From Amnibacterium setariae (GTDB lineage Bacteria > Actinomycetota > Actinomycetes > Actinomycetales > Microbacteriaceae), in the NCBI RefSeq assembly GCF_003581425.1, contig NZ_QXTG01000001.1:744001-808000 (forward strand): DNA of 64,000 nt, read 5' to 3'. The position numbers were made by a program, and so were the translations under genes. Positions 52,336-60,430 of the stretch are shown in pieces. Under the pieces are notes generated by a model, which saw only the letters and a list, made by a program, of their open reading frames with translations, had not been told where the DNA came from and did not search any database. How positions within the stretch are numbered: position 1 is the first letter of the stretch; each line of letters opens with the position of its first letter.

Positions 52336-53181
52336 ATGACCGACGCGACCGACATCACCGTCCACCGGGGCCTGTTCTCCTCCGTCGACCTCTACGTCGA
52401 GGACACGGGCGGCACCGGCCGGCCCGTCGTCCTGATCCACGGCTGGCCGCTGTCCGGGGCGTCCTGGTCGGCGCAGGTGCCGGCCCTGCGCGGCGCCGGG
52501 TACCGCGTCGTGACCTACGACCGCCGCGGGTTCGGCCGCAGCGACAAGCCGTCCCGCGGCTACGACTACGACACGTTCGCGGAGGACCTGCGGTCGATCC
52601 TCGAGGCGCTCGACCTGCGCGACGTCACGCTCGTCGGCTTCTCGATGGGCGGCGGCGAGATCGCCCGCTACGTCGGCCGGTACGGCGAGGACCGCCTCCA
52701 CAGCGTCGTCTTCGCCGCGGCGGTGCCGCCGTACCTCGCGAAGACGGACGACAACCCGGACGGGCCGCTCGACCAGGCGACCGCGGACGGCATGGAGTCC
52801 GGGCTGAAGGGCGACCGGGACGCCTTCTTCCCGCAGTTCGTGCGGGACTTCTACACGGCGAACGGCGTGCTGAAGGCCTCGCCGGCGCAGGTCGACGAGG
52901 CCGTCGCGCTCGCGCAGCAGTCCGACCAGACGGCGGCGCTCGGCGCCATGGAGGCGTTCGCGACCACCGACTTCCGCGACGACCTGACGAAGGTGACCGT
53001 GCCGACGCTCGTGATCCACGGCGACGCGGACGCGGTCGTGCCCTTCGAGGGCTCGGGTCGCCGCACGCACGAGGCGATCGCCGGCAGCGAGCTCGTCGTG
53101 GTCCGGGACGCGCCGCACGGCTTCAACGTCACGGACGCGGACGAGTTCGACCGCGCGCTGCTCGCCTTCCTCGCGAAGTAG
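52336..53181 (+). CDS. Alpha/beta hydrolase (non-haem chloroperoxidase-like)
   Basis: 281 residues. Oxyanion region LIHGWPLSGASW at about 33-44, nucleophile S103 in GFSMGGGE, acid D232 in HGDADAVVP and H261 in APHGFNV. The GFSMGGGEIARYVGRYG stretch is typical of cofactor-free chloroperoxidases/aryl esterases. The in vivo substrate is unknown. An ATG five codons upstream (52321) is in frame and also possible. The 143-nt gap before it holds a short CGTTC/GAACG inverted repeat (52259-52271) overlapping a TACGTT hexamer, perhaps the promoter. Confidence 0.88.
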   Translation: MTDATDITVHRGLFSSVDLYVEDTGGTGRPVVLIHGWPLSGASWSAQVPALRGAGYRVVTYDRRGFGRSDKPSRGYDYDTFAEDLRSILEALDLRDVTLVGFSMGGGEIARYVGRYGEDRLHSVVFAAAVPPYLAKTDDNPDGPLDQATADGMESGLKGDRDAFFPQFVRDFYTANGVLKASPAQVDEAVALAQQSDQTAALGAMEAFATTDFRDDLTKVTVPTLVIHGDADAVVPFEGSGRRTHEAIAGSELVVVRDAPHGFNVTDADEFDRALLAFLAK

Positions 53182-53190
53182 CCCGCGGCG

Positions 53191-53616
53191 TCAGGACGCC
53201 GGGAAGCGGCCGCCGGAGGCGCTGCGGACCACCTCGAGCAGGAGGGCCCGCAGCGCCGCCGGGTCGCTGACCGGCGGCAGCGCCTCCGACTCGAGCCGCT
53301 GCGCCTGCTCGAGCAGCGCGGCGCCCTCCGGGGTCCTGGCCACCAGCACCCGCCGGGCGTCCGCCGCGTCGCGCTGCCGCGTCACGTGCCCGTGCCGCTC
53401 CAGGCGCTCGACCGTGCGCGCCATCGTCTGCAGCTGCACCCGCGCGGACCGGGCGAGGTCGCTCTGGCTGCGGGCGCCCTCGCCGAGCAGGTGGAGGGCG
53501 ATGAGCCCCGCGTGCGTGAGGCCCACGGTCTCGAGCCGCTCCGCCCAGGCGTGCTCCACGAGCCGGGCGGCCGTCGACAGCAGGCGCCCGGTGGGCCAGT
53601 CCTGCGGCGACTCCAT
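53191..53616 (-). CDS. MarR family transcriptional regulator
   Basis: 141 residues with a winged helix core (LTHAGLIALHLLGEGARSQSDLARSARVQLQTMARTVERLERHG, then the wing DARRVLVARTPEG). TAGGCT (minus strand, 53623-53628) ends 6 nt before the ATG. Two nearly identical palindromes lie in the 76-bp divergent region with the TspO-like gene, the likely target. It converges on the hydrolase gene with 9 nt between stops. Confidence 0.9.
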   Translation of the reverse strand: MESPQDWPTGRLLSTAARLVEHAWAERLETVGLTHAGLIALHLLGEGARSQSDLARSARVQLQTMARTVERLERHGHVTRQRDAADARRVLVARTPEGAALLEQAQRLESEALPPVSDPAALRALLLEVVRSASGGRFPAS

Positions 53617-53637
53617 CCCCGAAGCCTACGGCGGATG

Positions 53638-53677
53638 CTCAGCCGGCTGAGGGACGCTGGATGCTCAGCAGGCTGAG
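53638..53677. promoter_or_regulatory. Pair of MarR operators between marR and the TspO-like gene
   Basis: CTCAGCCGGCTGAG (53638-53651) is a perfect 14-bp palindrome and CTCAGCAGGCTGAG (53664-53677) differs at one base. Their centres are 26 bp apart, between two and three helical turns. They lie 10 nt upstream of the minus-strand -10 hexamer and 15 nt upstream of the + strand ATG at 53693, so binding would shut both promoters. Confidence 0.78.
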
Positions 53678-53692
53678 GAACGAGGAGGAGTC

Positions 53693-54490
53693 ATGGGACC
53701 CCGTCGCGACACGGTGCGAGTCGTCGTGGTGATCGTCTCGATGGTGCTGGCGATCGTGGGCTCGGCCTTCGGGTCCGGCGCCTTCGGCGGCCAGCCGATC
53801 CAGGACGCCTCCGGCGGCGCCCTCGCCGCGGACTCGACGCTGCTCGCGCCCGGCACCGGGGCGTTCCAGATCTGGAGCGTCATCTACCTCGGGCTCGCGG
53901 CCCACGCCGTCCTCCAGGCGCTGCCCTCGCGGCGGACCGCCGCGCGCCACCGCCGCATCGGGTGGCTCGCGGCCGCGTCGATGCTGCTGAACGCGGCGTG
54001 GATCATCAGCGTGCAGCTCGACCTGCTCGCGCTCTCCGTGCCCGTCATCGTCGCGCTCCTCGTCGTCCTGATCGCGATCGTGCTCCGGCTCGGGCCGGCG
54101 GAGGGGGCCGCCGAGCGGATCGTCACCGACGGCACCTTCGGGCTCTACCTCGGCTGGGTGACGATCGCGACCGTCGCGAACGTGACGGCCGTGCTGACGG
54201 CGGCCGGCTTCACCGGAGCGGGTCTGCCGGCGGACGCCTGGGCGGTCGCGGTGCTCGTCGTCGCCGCGGCGATCGGCGTGCTCACCGCGGTGCGCGACGG
54301 TGCCAGGACCACCCCGGCGCTCGCGCTGGCCTGGGGCCTCGCCTGGATCGCGGTCGCCCGGTCCACCGCCGCACCGGAGTCGACCCCGGTCGCCGTCGCT
54401 GCCGCCGTCGCCGCGGTCGTGGTGCTCCTCGCGCCGCTGGCGCTCCGGCTCCGCGGTGTCCCCACGCGACGCCCGCTCGGGACCGCCTAG
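53693..54490 (+). CDS. TspO/MBR-related membrane protein
   Basis: 265 residues, eight or so hydrophobic segments. The centre resembles the TspO/MBR (tryptophan-rich sensory protein) family: FQIWSVIYLGLAAHAVLQALP at about 62-82, LNAAWIIS, and YLGWVTIATVANVTAVL at about 150-166. It is longer than classical 160-residue TspO, with extra C-terminal helices, as in other actinobacterial relatives. TspO proteins bind porphyrins and affect stress responses. GGAGGAG precedes the ATG. Divergent from marR with two operators, so probably MarR-repressed. Confidence 0.75.
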   Translation: MGPRRDTVRVVVVIVSMVLAIVGSAFGSGAFGGQPIQDASGGALAADSTLLAPGTGAFQIWSVIYLGLAAHAVLQALPSRRTAARHRRIGWLAAASMLLNAAWIISVQLDLLALSVPVIVALLVVLIAIVLRLGPAEGAAERIVTDGTFGLYLGWVTIATVANVTAVLTAAGFTGAGLPADAWAVAVLVVAAAIGVLTAVRDGARTTPALALAWGLAWIAVARSTAAPESTPVAVAAAVAAVVVLLAPLALRLRGVPTRRPLGTA

Positions 54491-54575
54491 GACTCAGGGT
54501 CCCCGTCGGCGGCACGGGGTTGGATGGAGAGCGGGTGCCGGCACCGGAGCCGGCCCCGATCGAGAGGAGTCCTCC

Positions 54576-55670
54576 ATGCCGGACACCGGCTCCGCCCCCG
54601 AACCCCTCCGCGTCGGCGTCGTCGGCCTCGGCTTCGCCGGCACGACCGCGCTCGACGCGTTCTCCTCCCTCCCCGGCGTGGAGGTCGTCGCCATCGCCGG
54701 GCAGGAGCAGCCGCGCCTCGACGAGCTCGCCGACAGCCGCGGCGTGCCGAACCGGTACCACGACTGGGAGGACCTGGTCGCCCGCGACGACCTCGACGTC
54801 GTGACGGTCGGGGTGCCGAACCACCTCCACGCGCCGATCGCGATCGCCGCGCTGTCGAGCGGCAAGCACGTCTTCTGCGAGAAGCCGCTCGCGCCGACCG
54901 GGGGCCTCGCGCAGTCGATGGTCGACGCGGCCCGGAAGGCGGACCGCGTGCTCGAGATCGCCTTCAACCACCGCCGCCGCGCCGACGTGCAGTACCTGCG
55001 CCGCTACCTCGACGAGCACGACATCGGCCGGATCTACCACGCCCGCTCGAGCTGGCGCCGCCGGGCCGGGATCCCCGGCCTCGGGTCCTGGTTCACCAAC
55101 CGGGAGATGGCGGGCGGCGGCCCCATGGTCGACCTCGGGCCGCACATGCTCGACATCGCGCTGCACCTGATGGACGAGCCGCGGGTCGAGCGCGTCAGTG
55201 CCGTCGCCTACGGCGAGCTGGGCCGCGGCGGCCGCGGCGGGTCCACCGCCGCGAAGACGACGGGCGGCAACCGCGCCTTCGAGGTGGAGGACTTCGCGAG
55301 CGCGCTCCTCCGGCTCGACACCGGCGGCTCCATCCACCTCGAGACGTCCTGGGCCAGCTACTCGGCCGACGAGGAGGACATCTCGGTCGAGCTGCTCGGC
55401 GCCACCGGCGGCGTCCGGCTGTTCATCCGCGACTACGCCACCGACGGCACGATCCGGCTCTACGGCGAGGAGGCCGGCGCGCCCGTCGTCACCATCCCCA
55501 CCGTGCACGTGCCGGCCGGGCACCACCTCGCGGTCATCCGCGAGTTCGTCGCCACCGTCCGGTCCGGGCAGTGGGCGAACGCCTACGGCGACTACGCGCT
55601 GCACCGCAGCCGGGTGATCGACGCCGTCTACCAGTCCGCCGAGGAGCACCGGGAGGTCGAGGTCGCATGA
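54576..55670 (+). CDS. Gfo/Idh/MocA family oxidoreductase
   Basis: 364 residues. N-terminal Rossmann motif VGVVGLGFAG at about 13-22, the EKPL motif at about 106-109 whose Lys is catalytic, and the C-terminal alpha/beta domain with GGGPMVDLGPHMLDIALHLM near residue 190. The family reduces or oxidises sugars, inositols or their derivatives with NAD(P). GAGAGGAG is upstream of the ATG. Its stop overlaps the ThuA-like start (ATGA), so the pair works together, probably on a sugar-derived substrate. Confidence 0.9.
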   Translation: MPDTGSAPEPLRVGVVGLGFAGTTALDAFSSLPGVEVVAIAGQEQPRLDELADSRGVPNRYHDWEDLVARDDLDVVTVGVPNHLHAPIAIAALSSGKHVFCEKPLAPTGGLAQSMVDAARKADRVLEIAFNHRRRADVQYLRRYLDEHDIGRIYHARSSWRRRAGIPGLGSWFTNREMAGGGPMVDLGPHMLDIALHLMDEPRVERVSAVAYGELGRGGRGGSTAAKTTGGNRAFEVEDFASALLRLDTGGSIHLETSWASYSADEEDISVELLGATGGVRLFIRDYATDGTIRLYGEEAGAPVVTIPTVHVPAGHHLAVIREFVATVRSGQWANAYGDYALHRSRVIDAVYQSAEEHREVEVA

Positions 55671-56401
55671 GGATCACCGTCTGGAACGAGAACGTCCACG
55701 AGACCCGGGGCGACGAGGTCGTCCTCGGGCACTACCCCGACGGCATCCACGCCGCGATCGCCGCCGGGCTGGCCGGCGCCTTCTCCGGCGCCGACGACGA
55801 GATCCGCACCGCGACGCTGCAGGACCCGGAGCACGGCCTGACGGAGGCGGTGCTCGACGCGACCGACGTGCTGCTCTGGTGGGGCCACATCGCCCACGAC
55901 CAGGTCGCGGACGAGGTCGTGGAGCGGGTCTTCCAGCGCGTGCAGGCCGGGATGGGCCTGCTCGTGCTCCACTCCGGGCACTACTCGAAGATCTTCCAGA
56001 AGCTGCTCGGCTCCACCGCCTCCCTGCTCTGGCGGAACGACGGCGAGCGGGAGCTCGTGTGGACGATCGACCGCACGCATCCGATCACGGAGGGCGTGCC
56101 GGACCCGATCGTGATCCCGCGGCAGGAGATGTACGGGGAGCCGTTCGACATCCCGGCGCCCGACGAGCTGATCTTCATCTCGTCGTTCACGGGCGGCGAG
56201 GTGTTCCGTTCCGGCGTGACGTACACGCGCGGCGCGGGGCGGATCTTCTACTTCTCGCCCGGCGACCAGGAGTACCCCGTCTACCACCAGCCCGAGATCC
56301 AGCGGGTGCTGGCGAACGGCGTCCGCTGGGCCGCTCCGCGTCGCCCGCGCGCCAACGTGACGGCGATCCACAAGCCGGACCAGGGCTGGTTCGCCTCCTG
56401 A
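55667..56401 (+). CDS. ThuA-like protein (trehalose utilisation domain)
   Basis: 244 residues, a glutamine-amidotransferase-like flavodoxin fold. MRITVWNENVHE at the start, LLWWGHIAHDQV at about 70, GLLVLHSGHYSKIF at about 97-110, and the RIFYFSPGDQEYPVY region near 200-214 match ThuA/DUF1037. ThuA of rhizobia takes part in trehalose and sucrose utilisation, together with the Gfo/Idh-type ThuB that forms 3-keto sugars; the adjacent oxidoreductase supports the same kind of 3-keto-glycoside chemistry. The ATG overlaps the upstream stop by 4 nt. Confidence 0.85.
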   Translation: MRITVWNENVHETRGDEVVLGHYPDGIHAAIAAGLAGAFSGADDEIRTATLQDPEHGLTEAVLDATDVLLWWGHIAHDQVADEVVERVFQRVQAGMGLLVLHSGHYSKIFQKLLGSTASLLWRNDGERELVWTIDRTHPITEGVPDPIVIPRQEMYGEPFDIPAPDELIFISSFTGGEVFRSGVTYTRGAGRIFYFSPGDQEYPVYHQPEIQRVLANGVRWAAPRRPRANVTAIHKPDQGWFAS

Positions 56402-56408
56402 CCCCGCC

Positions 56409-56463
56409 CTGCTCACGCTTCTGGACGCCGCATCGACGCGGCGGCGTCCAGAAGCGTGAGCAG
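56409..56463. repeat. Palindromic repeat family B, copy 4
   Basis: A perfect 23-bp stem (56409-56431 with 56441-56463) and 9-nt loop ATCGACGCG. It begins 8 nt after the ThuA-like stop and precedes the fur promoter, with both genes on the + strand. Confidence 0.86.
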
Positions 56464-56496
56464 AACCTCCGGACACGCCCGGAGGCGGCGCCGATT

Positions 56497-56525
56497 TCTT
56501 GATCCCCTCAAGTTCCGGCGAGGCT
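56497..56525 (+). promoter_or_regulatory. Promoter and candidate Fur site of the fur-catalase operon
   Basis: TCTTGA (56497-56502) and GAGGCT (56520-56525) are 17 bp apart; GAGGCT ends 7 nt before the fur ATG. CTTGA-TCCCC-TCAAG (56498-56512) is a 5-bp-arm inverted repeat lying over the -35 element, a possible site for Fur autorepression. Confidence 0.5.
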
Positions 56526-56532
56526 GGAGGGG

Positions 56533-56997
56533 ATGACCCCGCACCTCGACGCCCCGCACGCGGACCGCCTCCGCACCGCCGGGCTCAAGGTCACGCGCGG
56601 CCGGGTCGCGGCGCTCGCCGCGCTCGACGCCCACTCCCACTCGACGGCGGAGCAGCTGCACGCGCACGTCGTCGACGCGGGCGTGCCGATGACGCTGCAG
56701 GCCGTCTACCTCGCGCTGCAGGTGCTCACGGACCACGGCGTCACCCGCCGGATCGAGCCCGCCGGCTCCGCCGCGCGCTACGAGCTGCGGGTCGGCGACA
56801 ACCACCACCACCTCGTGTGCACCGGGTGCTCACGCGTCGTCGACGTCGACTGCGCGCACGGCGAGGCCCCGTGCCTCGTGCCGGCGGACACCCACGGCTT
56901 CTCCGTCGCCACGGCGGAGATCACGTTCTGGGGCCTGTGCCCCGGATGCGCCGCGCTGCAGGGCGCCGGCGCAGGACAGGAAGAAGGAGCGGAATGA
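56533..56997 (+). CDS. Fur family regulator (FurA/PerR-like)
   Basis: 154 residues. N-terminal winged helix ([20 protein letters not shown], then [23 protein letters not shown]), followed by the metal-binding domain with [12 protein letters not shown] and a second pair CPGC, giving the structural Zn(Cys)4 site, and the regulatory His cluster around residues 90-95. The gene is directly coupled to catalase (ATGA), the furA-kat layout known from mycobacteria and streptomycetes, where the regulator senses peroxide or iron and represses both genes. Leaderless start with GAGGCT upstream. Confidence 0.92.
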   Translation: MTPHLDAPHADRLRTAGLKVTRGRVAALAALDAHSHSTAEQLHAHVVDAGVPMTLQAVYLALQVLTDHGVTRRIEPAGSAARYELRVGDNHHHLVCTGCSRVVDVDCAHGEAPCLVPADTHGFSVATAEITFWGLCPGCAALQGAGAGQEEGAE

Positions 56998-58541
56998 CGG
57001 ACAGCTACACGACCACGAACAGCGGTGCGCCGGTCGCGAGCGATCAGCACTCGCAGAGCGTCGGCAACGACGGCTCCATCGTCCTGACGGACCACTACCT
57101 CGTCGAGAAGCTCGCGCAGTTCAACCGCGAGCGCGTGCCGGAGCGCGTCGTGCACGCGAAGGGCGGCGGCGCCTTCGGCCGCTTCCAGGTCACCGGCGAC
57201 GTCTCGCAGTACACCCGCGCGGCGCTGTTCCAGCCGGGCGCCGACACGAAGCTCGTCATCCGCTTCTCGTCCGTCGCGGGCGAGCAGGGCAGCCCCGACA
57301 CGTGGCGCGACCCCCGCGGCTTCGCGGTGAAGTTCTACACGTCCGAGGGCAACTACGACCTCGTCGGCAACAACACCCCGGTCTTCTTCATCAAGGACGG
57401 GATCAAGTTCCCCGACTTCATCCGCTCGCAGAAGCGCCTCCCGGGCAGCCACCTCCGCGACAACAACATGCAGTGGGACTTCTGGAGCCTGCAGCCGGAG
57501 AGCGCCCACCAGGTCACGTGGCTGATGGGCGACCGCGGCATCCCGTCCTCCTGGCGGAAGATGAACGGCTACGGCTCGCACACCTACCAGTGGATCAACG
57601 CCGACGGCGAGCGGTTCTGGATCAAGTACCACTTCCACACGAACCAGGGCCACGAGACGCTGACGCAGGACCAGGCGGACCAGATCGCCGGCCAGGACGC
57701 GGACTTCCACATCCGCGACCTCTACGCGGCGATCGAGCGCGGCGACTACCCGACGTGGACGCTCAAGGTGCAGGTGATGCCGTACGAGGACGCGAAGACC
57801 TACCGGTTCAACCCGTTCGACCTCACGAAGGTGTGGCCGCACGAGGACTACCCGGAGATCGAGGTCGGCACCATGACGCTCGACACGAACCCGGAGAACT
57901 ACTTCGCGCAGATCGAGCAGGTCGCGTTCGCGCCGTCGAACTTCGTGCCGGGCATCGACGCGAGCCCGGACAAGATGCTCCAGGCCCGCATCTTCAGCTA
58001 CGCGGACGCGCAGCGCTACCGCGTCGGCACGAACTACCAGCAGCTGCCGGTCAACGCGCCTGCGGCCCCGCTGCACTCCTACTCGAAGGAGGGCGCGATG
58101 AACGTCACCTTCCCGCCCGCCTCGAAGCCGGTCTACGCCCCGAACTCGTTCGAGGGCCCGCACGCCGACCCGGCCCGCGCCGCGGACGCCGGCGGCTGGC
58201 GGTCGGACGGCGAGCTCGTCCGCGCAGCCGTCACCCTCCACGCCGAGGACGACGACTTCGCCCAGGCGAACGCGCTCGTGAACACGGTGATGGACCAGGG
58301 ACAGCGCGACCGCCTCGCGCTGAACGTCATCGGCCACGTCGGGCAGGTCACGATCTCGGAGATCCGGGAGCGCGCGGTGCAGTACTGGAAGAACGTGGAC
58401 GCGTGGCTCGGCGAGCAGGTCGAGCGGGGCCTCCCGCCGCTCAAGAAGGTCGACGAGGTGGGCGAGCAGCTCTCCGAGCCGACCCCGGCCGTCGGCGACT
58501 GGGCGCAGGACAACGTGCCGGAGCCCGCCCCCGCCAAGTAG
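56994..58541 (+). CDS. katA: Monofunctional haem catalase (clade 3)
   Basis: 515 residues, small-subunit type. The distal His is H54 in [12 protein letters not shown], the distal Asn is N127 in VGNNTPVFF, and the proximal haem Tyr is in [12 protein letters not shown] at about residue 337. It dismutates hydrogen peroxide in the cytosol. The C-terminal extension ([20 protein letters not shown]) is unstructured. AAGGAG lies before the ATG and the start overlaps the fur stop. Palindrome A5 follows the stop by 10 nt. Confidence 0.96.
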   Translation: MTDSYTTTNSGAPVASDQHSQSVGNDGSIVLTDHYLVEKLAQFNRERVPERVVHAKGGGAFGRFQVTGDVSQYTRAALFQPGADTKLVIRFSSVAGEQGSPDTWRDPRGFAVKFYTSEGNYDLVGNNTPVFFIKDGIKFPDFIRSQKRLPGSHLRDNNMQWDFWSLQPESAHQVTWLMGDRGIPSSWRKMNGYGSHTYQWINADGERFWIKYHFHTNQGHETLTQDQADQIAGQDADFHIRDLYAAIERGDYPTWTLKVQVMPYEDAKTYRFNPFDLTKVWPHEDYPEIEVGTMTLDTNPENYFAQIEQVAFAPSNFVPGIDASPDKMLQARIFSYADAQRYRVGTNYQQLPVNAPAAPLHSYSKEGAMNVTFPPASKPVYAPNSFEGPHADPARAADAGGWRSDGELVRAAVTLHAEDDDFAQANALVNTVMDQGQRDRLALNVIGHVGQVTISEIRERAVQYWKNVDAWLGEQVERGLPPLKKVDEVGEQLSEPTPAVGDWAQDNVPEPAPAK

Positions 58542-58551
58542 CCCCGCCTCA

Positions 58552-58606
58552 TTCCGTTTTGAAGGAGTTCCTGCGCTCACCGCGCAGGAACTCCTTCAAA
58601 ACGGAA
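58552..58606. repeat. Palindromic repeat family A, copy 5
   Basis: A perfect 25-bp stem (58552-58576 with 58582-58606) and a 5-nt loop TCACC. The inner stem CTGCGC/GCGCAG is unique to this copy. It lies between convergent genes (catalase, plus; methyltransferase, minus). Confidence 0.87.
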
Positions 58607-58632
58607 CGTGCCGCTGAGCCTCGCCCGTCCTC

Positions 58633-58699
58633 GTTGACCGAGGTGCGAGCGAAGCGATGGGCCCCACGGCCGGTGTTCCCGGGCGAGGGACTCGAGATC
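58633..58699 (-). repeat. Repeat family C, copy 5 (interrupted)
   Basis: GTTGACCGAGGTGCGAGCG at the left and GGACTCGAGATC at the right match the two ends of the reverse-complement family C element, but about 30 nt of unrelated sequence separate them and several bases differ. It looks like a decayed or interrupted copy, in the same convergent gap as A5. Confidence 0.45.
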
Positions 58700-58703
58700 A
58701 GGC

Positions 58704-59447
58704 TCAGGCGCGGGCCACGGCCCAACGGAAGCGGTTCAGGAGGCGGTACTCGCCGTTCGGGAACCGGAAGGGCGCCGCTGCCGCCACCACGACGGGGCCG
58801 AGCTCCTCGAGGGTCGCGGCGTCCTCGCCGAGCAGCACGGCGGAGACGAGCGCCGCGTCGTCGGCAGCGGCCCAGGGCGCCTCGACGATCCCCGACGCCT
58901 CGACGGCCAACCCGTTCGCGGCGAGCAGGGCCTCGAGCCCGCCCGGCAGCCGCTCCGGCAGGTCCGGGGAGGGGTCGTCGCCGTCCGCCTCCGCCACCGC
59001 GGCCTCGATCGCGTCGAGGTCGTTCGCCGCGTGCTCAGCCCAGCTCGCGACGGCGATGCGCCCGCCGGGTACCAGCACGCGGCGCAGCTCGGCCAGCGCG
59101 CCCTCCTCGTCGTCCGCGAGGTGCAGCGCGTTCACGGCCGTCACCACGTCGAACGAGCCGTCCGGCCACGGCAGGTCCTCGACGCCCGCCTCCCGCAGGG
59201 CCGCCTCTGGAGCCGCCCGCCGCGCGAGCGCGAGCATGCCGGGTGCCGGGTCGCAGCCCGCGACCAGGGCTCCGCGGTCGGCCGCGATCCGCAGCAGCTC
59301 GCCGCTGCCGCAGCCGACGTCGAGCAGCCTCGCCCCGGCGCCGACGACCGTGGCGTCGAGCAGCGCGGCGTGCGCGGGCGCGGCGGCCGCGCCCCATGTC
59401 GCGGCCCACTCGGCCGCGACCGTCGACCAGGCGTCGTCCTCGCTCAC
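58704..59447 (-). CDS. SAM-dependent class I methyltransferase
   Basis: 247 residues. SAM-binding motif I LLDVGCGSGELL at about 41-52, acidic loop DPAPGM, motif II-like DGSFDVVTAVNALHL and PGGRIAVASWAEH after it. The ubiE/Methyltransf_11 group is the best guess; the substrate is unknown. I start at the GTG at 59447 (GAACAT ends 6 nt upstream and GGAG is close by); an ATG 8 codons earlier within the first GCGGATCCGC palindrome is possible. Confidence 0.85.
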   Translation of the reverse strand: MSEDDAWSTVAAEWAATWGAAAAPAHAALLDATVVGAGARLLDVGCGSGELLRIAADRGALVAGCDPAPGMLALARRAAPEAALREAGVEDLPWPDGSFDVVTAVNALHLADDEEGALAELRRVLVPGGRIAVASWAEHAANDLDAIEAAVAEADGDDPSPDLPERLPGGLEALLAANGLAVEASGIVEAPWAAADDAALVSAVLLGEDAATLEELGPVVVAAAAPFRFPNGEYRLLNRFRWAVARA

Positions 59448-59459
59448 CGCTCCATGTTC

Positions 59460-59579
59460 GCGGATCCGCATCTCCCGGACGACACGCCGGAGCGGCGACC
59501 CGAAGAGACGGCGTGTCGCGGAGGAATTGCGGATCCGCGAAGGAATTGCGGATCCGCGAAGGAATTGCGGATCCGCGAA
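59460..59579. repeat. Family D palindrome array (GCGGATCCGC x4, three in 19-bp tandem)
   Basis: The 19-bp unit GGAATTGCGGATCCGCGAA is repeated exactly three times at 59523-59541, 59542-59560 and 59561-59579; each holds the perfect palindrome GCGGATCCGC. A fourth GCGGATCCGC is at 59460-59469. Between them GACACGCCG (59481-59489) and CGGCGTGTC (59509-59517) form a further 9-bp stem. The array fills the divergent region between the methyltransferase and zinc-ribbon genes and ends 20 nt before the -10-like TACAGT of the latter. The 19-bp period puts the palindromes on nearly the same face of the helix. Confidence 0.85.
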
Positions 59580-59611
59580 GGGCTGACGGAGGCGCCGCCT
59601 ACAGTGCCCGC

Positions 59612-60430
59612 GTGCCCGAGCCCGTCGACGCGTGGTGGGAGCGCCGCCGCGCCTCCACCGGCCGCGACGTGCCCTACGCGGTCGGGCGCTACTTCCACGA
59701 GTGGCACCGCTACCCGGTGCTCGTGAAGCAGTACCACTCCGATCTCAACCACGGGATCGTGCTGAGCCAGGTGCCGCTCGCCGCCGACGTGTGGATCCAG
59801 TGGCAGTGCGACGCCGGGCATCGCTTCATCGCGACGCCGGAGGAGCAGCGGATGCGCCCGGGCGCGGGGAAGCGCCGCCGGTCGACCTGGTGCCCGCGCT
59901 GCGCGGAGGCCGCGCTCGAGCGCCCCGTCGGCGCCGGCGCGTCGGCGCGGAAGCGGAAGGTCGGTCCGCTCTGCACGAAGACGCCGGACCTGCCGCCGGG
60001 CGAGGCGTTCGTCTCGGTCTGCGCGCCGAAGCCCGCCTCCGCCGCCGAGCCGGCGCTGCAGCAGCGGCTCGCGAAGCGCCTCGTCTGGGACGCGACGCCG
60101 AACGCGATCCGGCTCAAGGAGCCGTTCTTCGACCACCTCGAGGCGTGGCCGGACCTGATCCTCGCCGATCTCCGCATCGCGGTCGAGCTCGACACCGTCG
60201 GCCGGTACGGGCTCGAGCACTCCGGGAAGCGGGAGGCGGTCGACGAGCGGAAGGACCGGCTGATCCGCCGCGCGGGGTGGGAGGTCGTCCGGGTCCGGCT
60301 CGACCCGCTGCCGCCGATCGGGCCCTTCGACCTCACCGCGCCCTCGATCTCGAACACGCTCGCCGACCGCCTCGTGGAGCGGTTCCGCGAGATCCGCGGC
60401 CCCCTGTTCGTCGACGCGTACCTTCGCTGA
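59612..60430 (+). CDS. Zinc-ribbon protein with C-terminal endonuclease-like domain
   Basis: 272 residues. The first 100 residues contain a treble-clef-like zinc site, WQCDAGH (C66, H70) and WCPRC (C94, C97), close to the DUF4379 type found in putative nucleases. The last 100 residues have a Vsr/DUF559-like pattern: WPDLILADLRIAVELD (D181, E192, D194), then KDRLIRRAGWEVVRVRL. The combination suggests a DNA-binding nuclease, but no activity can be asserted. TACAGT ends 6 nt before the GTG. It is followed without gap by the MBL-fold gene and preceded by the tandem palindromes, which could be its operator or target. Confidence 0.7.
   Translation: MPEPVDAWWERRRASTGRDVPYAVGRYFHEWHRYPVLVKQYHSDLNHGIVLSQVPLAADVWIQWQCDAGHRFIATPEEQRMRPGAGKRRRSTWCPRCAEAALERPVGAGASARKRKVGPLCTKTPDLPPGEAFVSVCAPKPASAAEPALQQRLAKRLVWDATPNAIRLKEPFFDHLEAWPDLILADLRIAVELDTVGRYGLEHSGKREAVDERKDRLIRRAGWEVVRVRLDPLPPIGPFDLTAPSISNTLADRLVERFREIRGPLFVDAYLR

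Noticed and set aside
59523-59579. CRISPR array
   Set aside because: The three 19-bp repeats are contiguous with no spacers, and each contains a palindrome with a GGATCC core; no cas gene is present.
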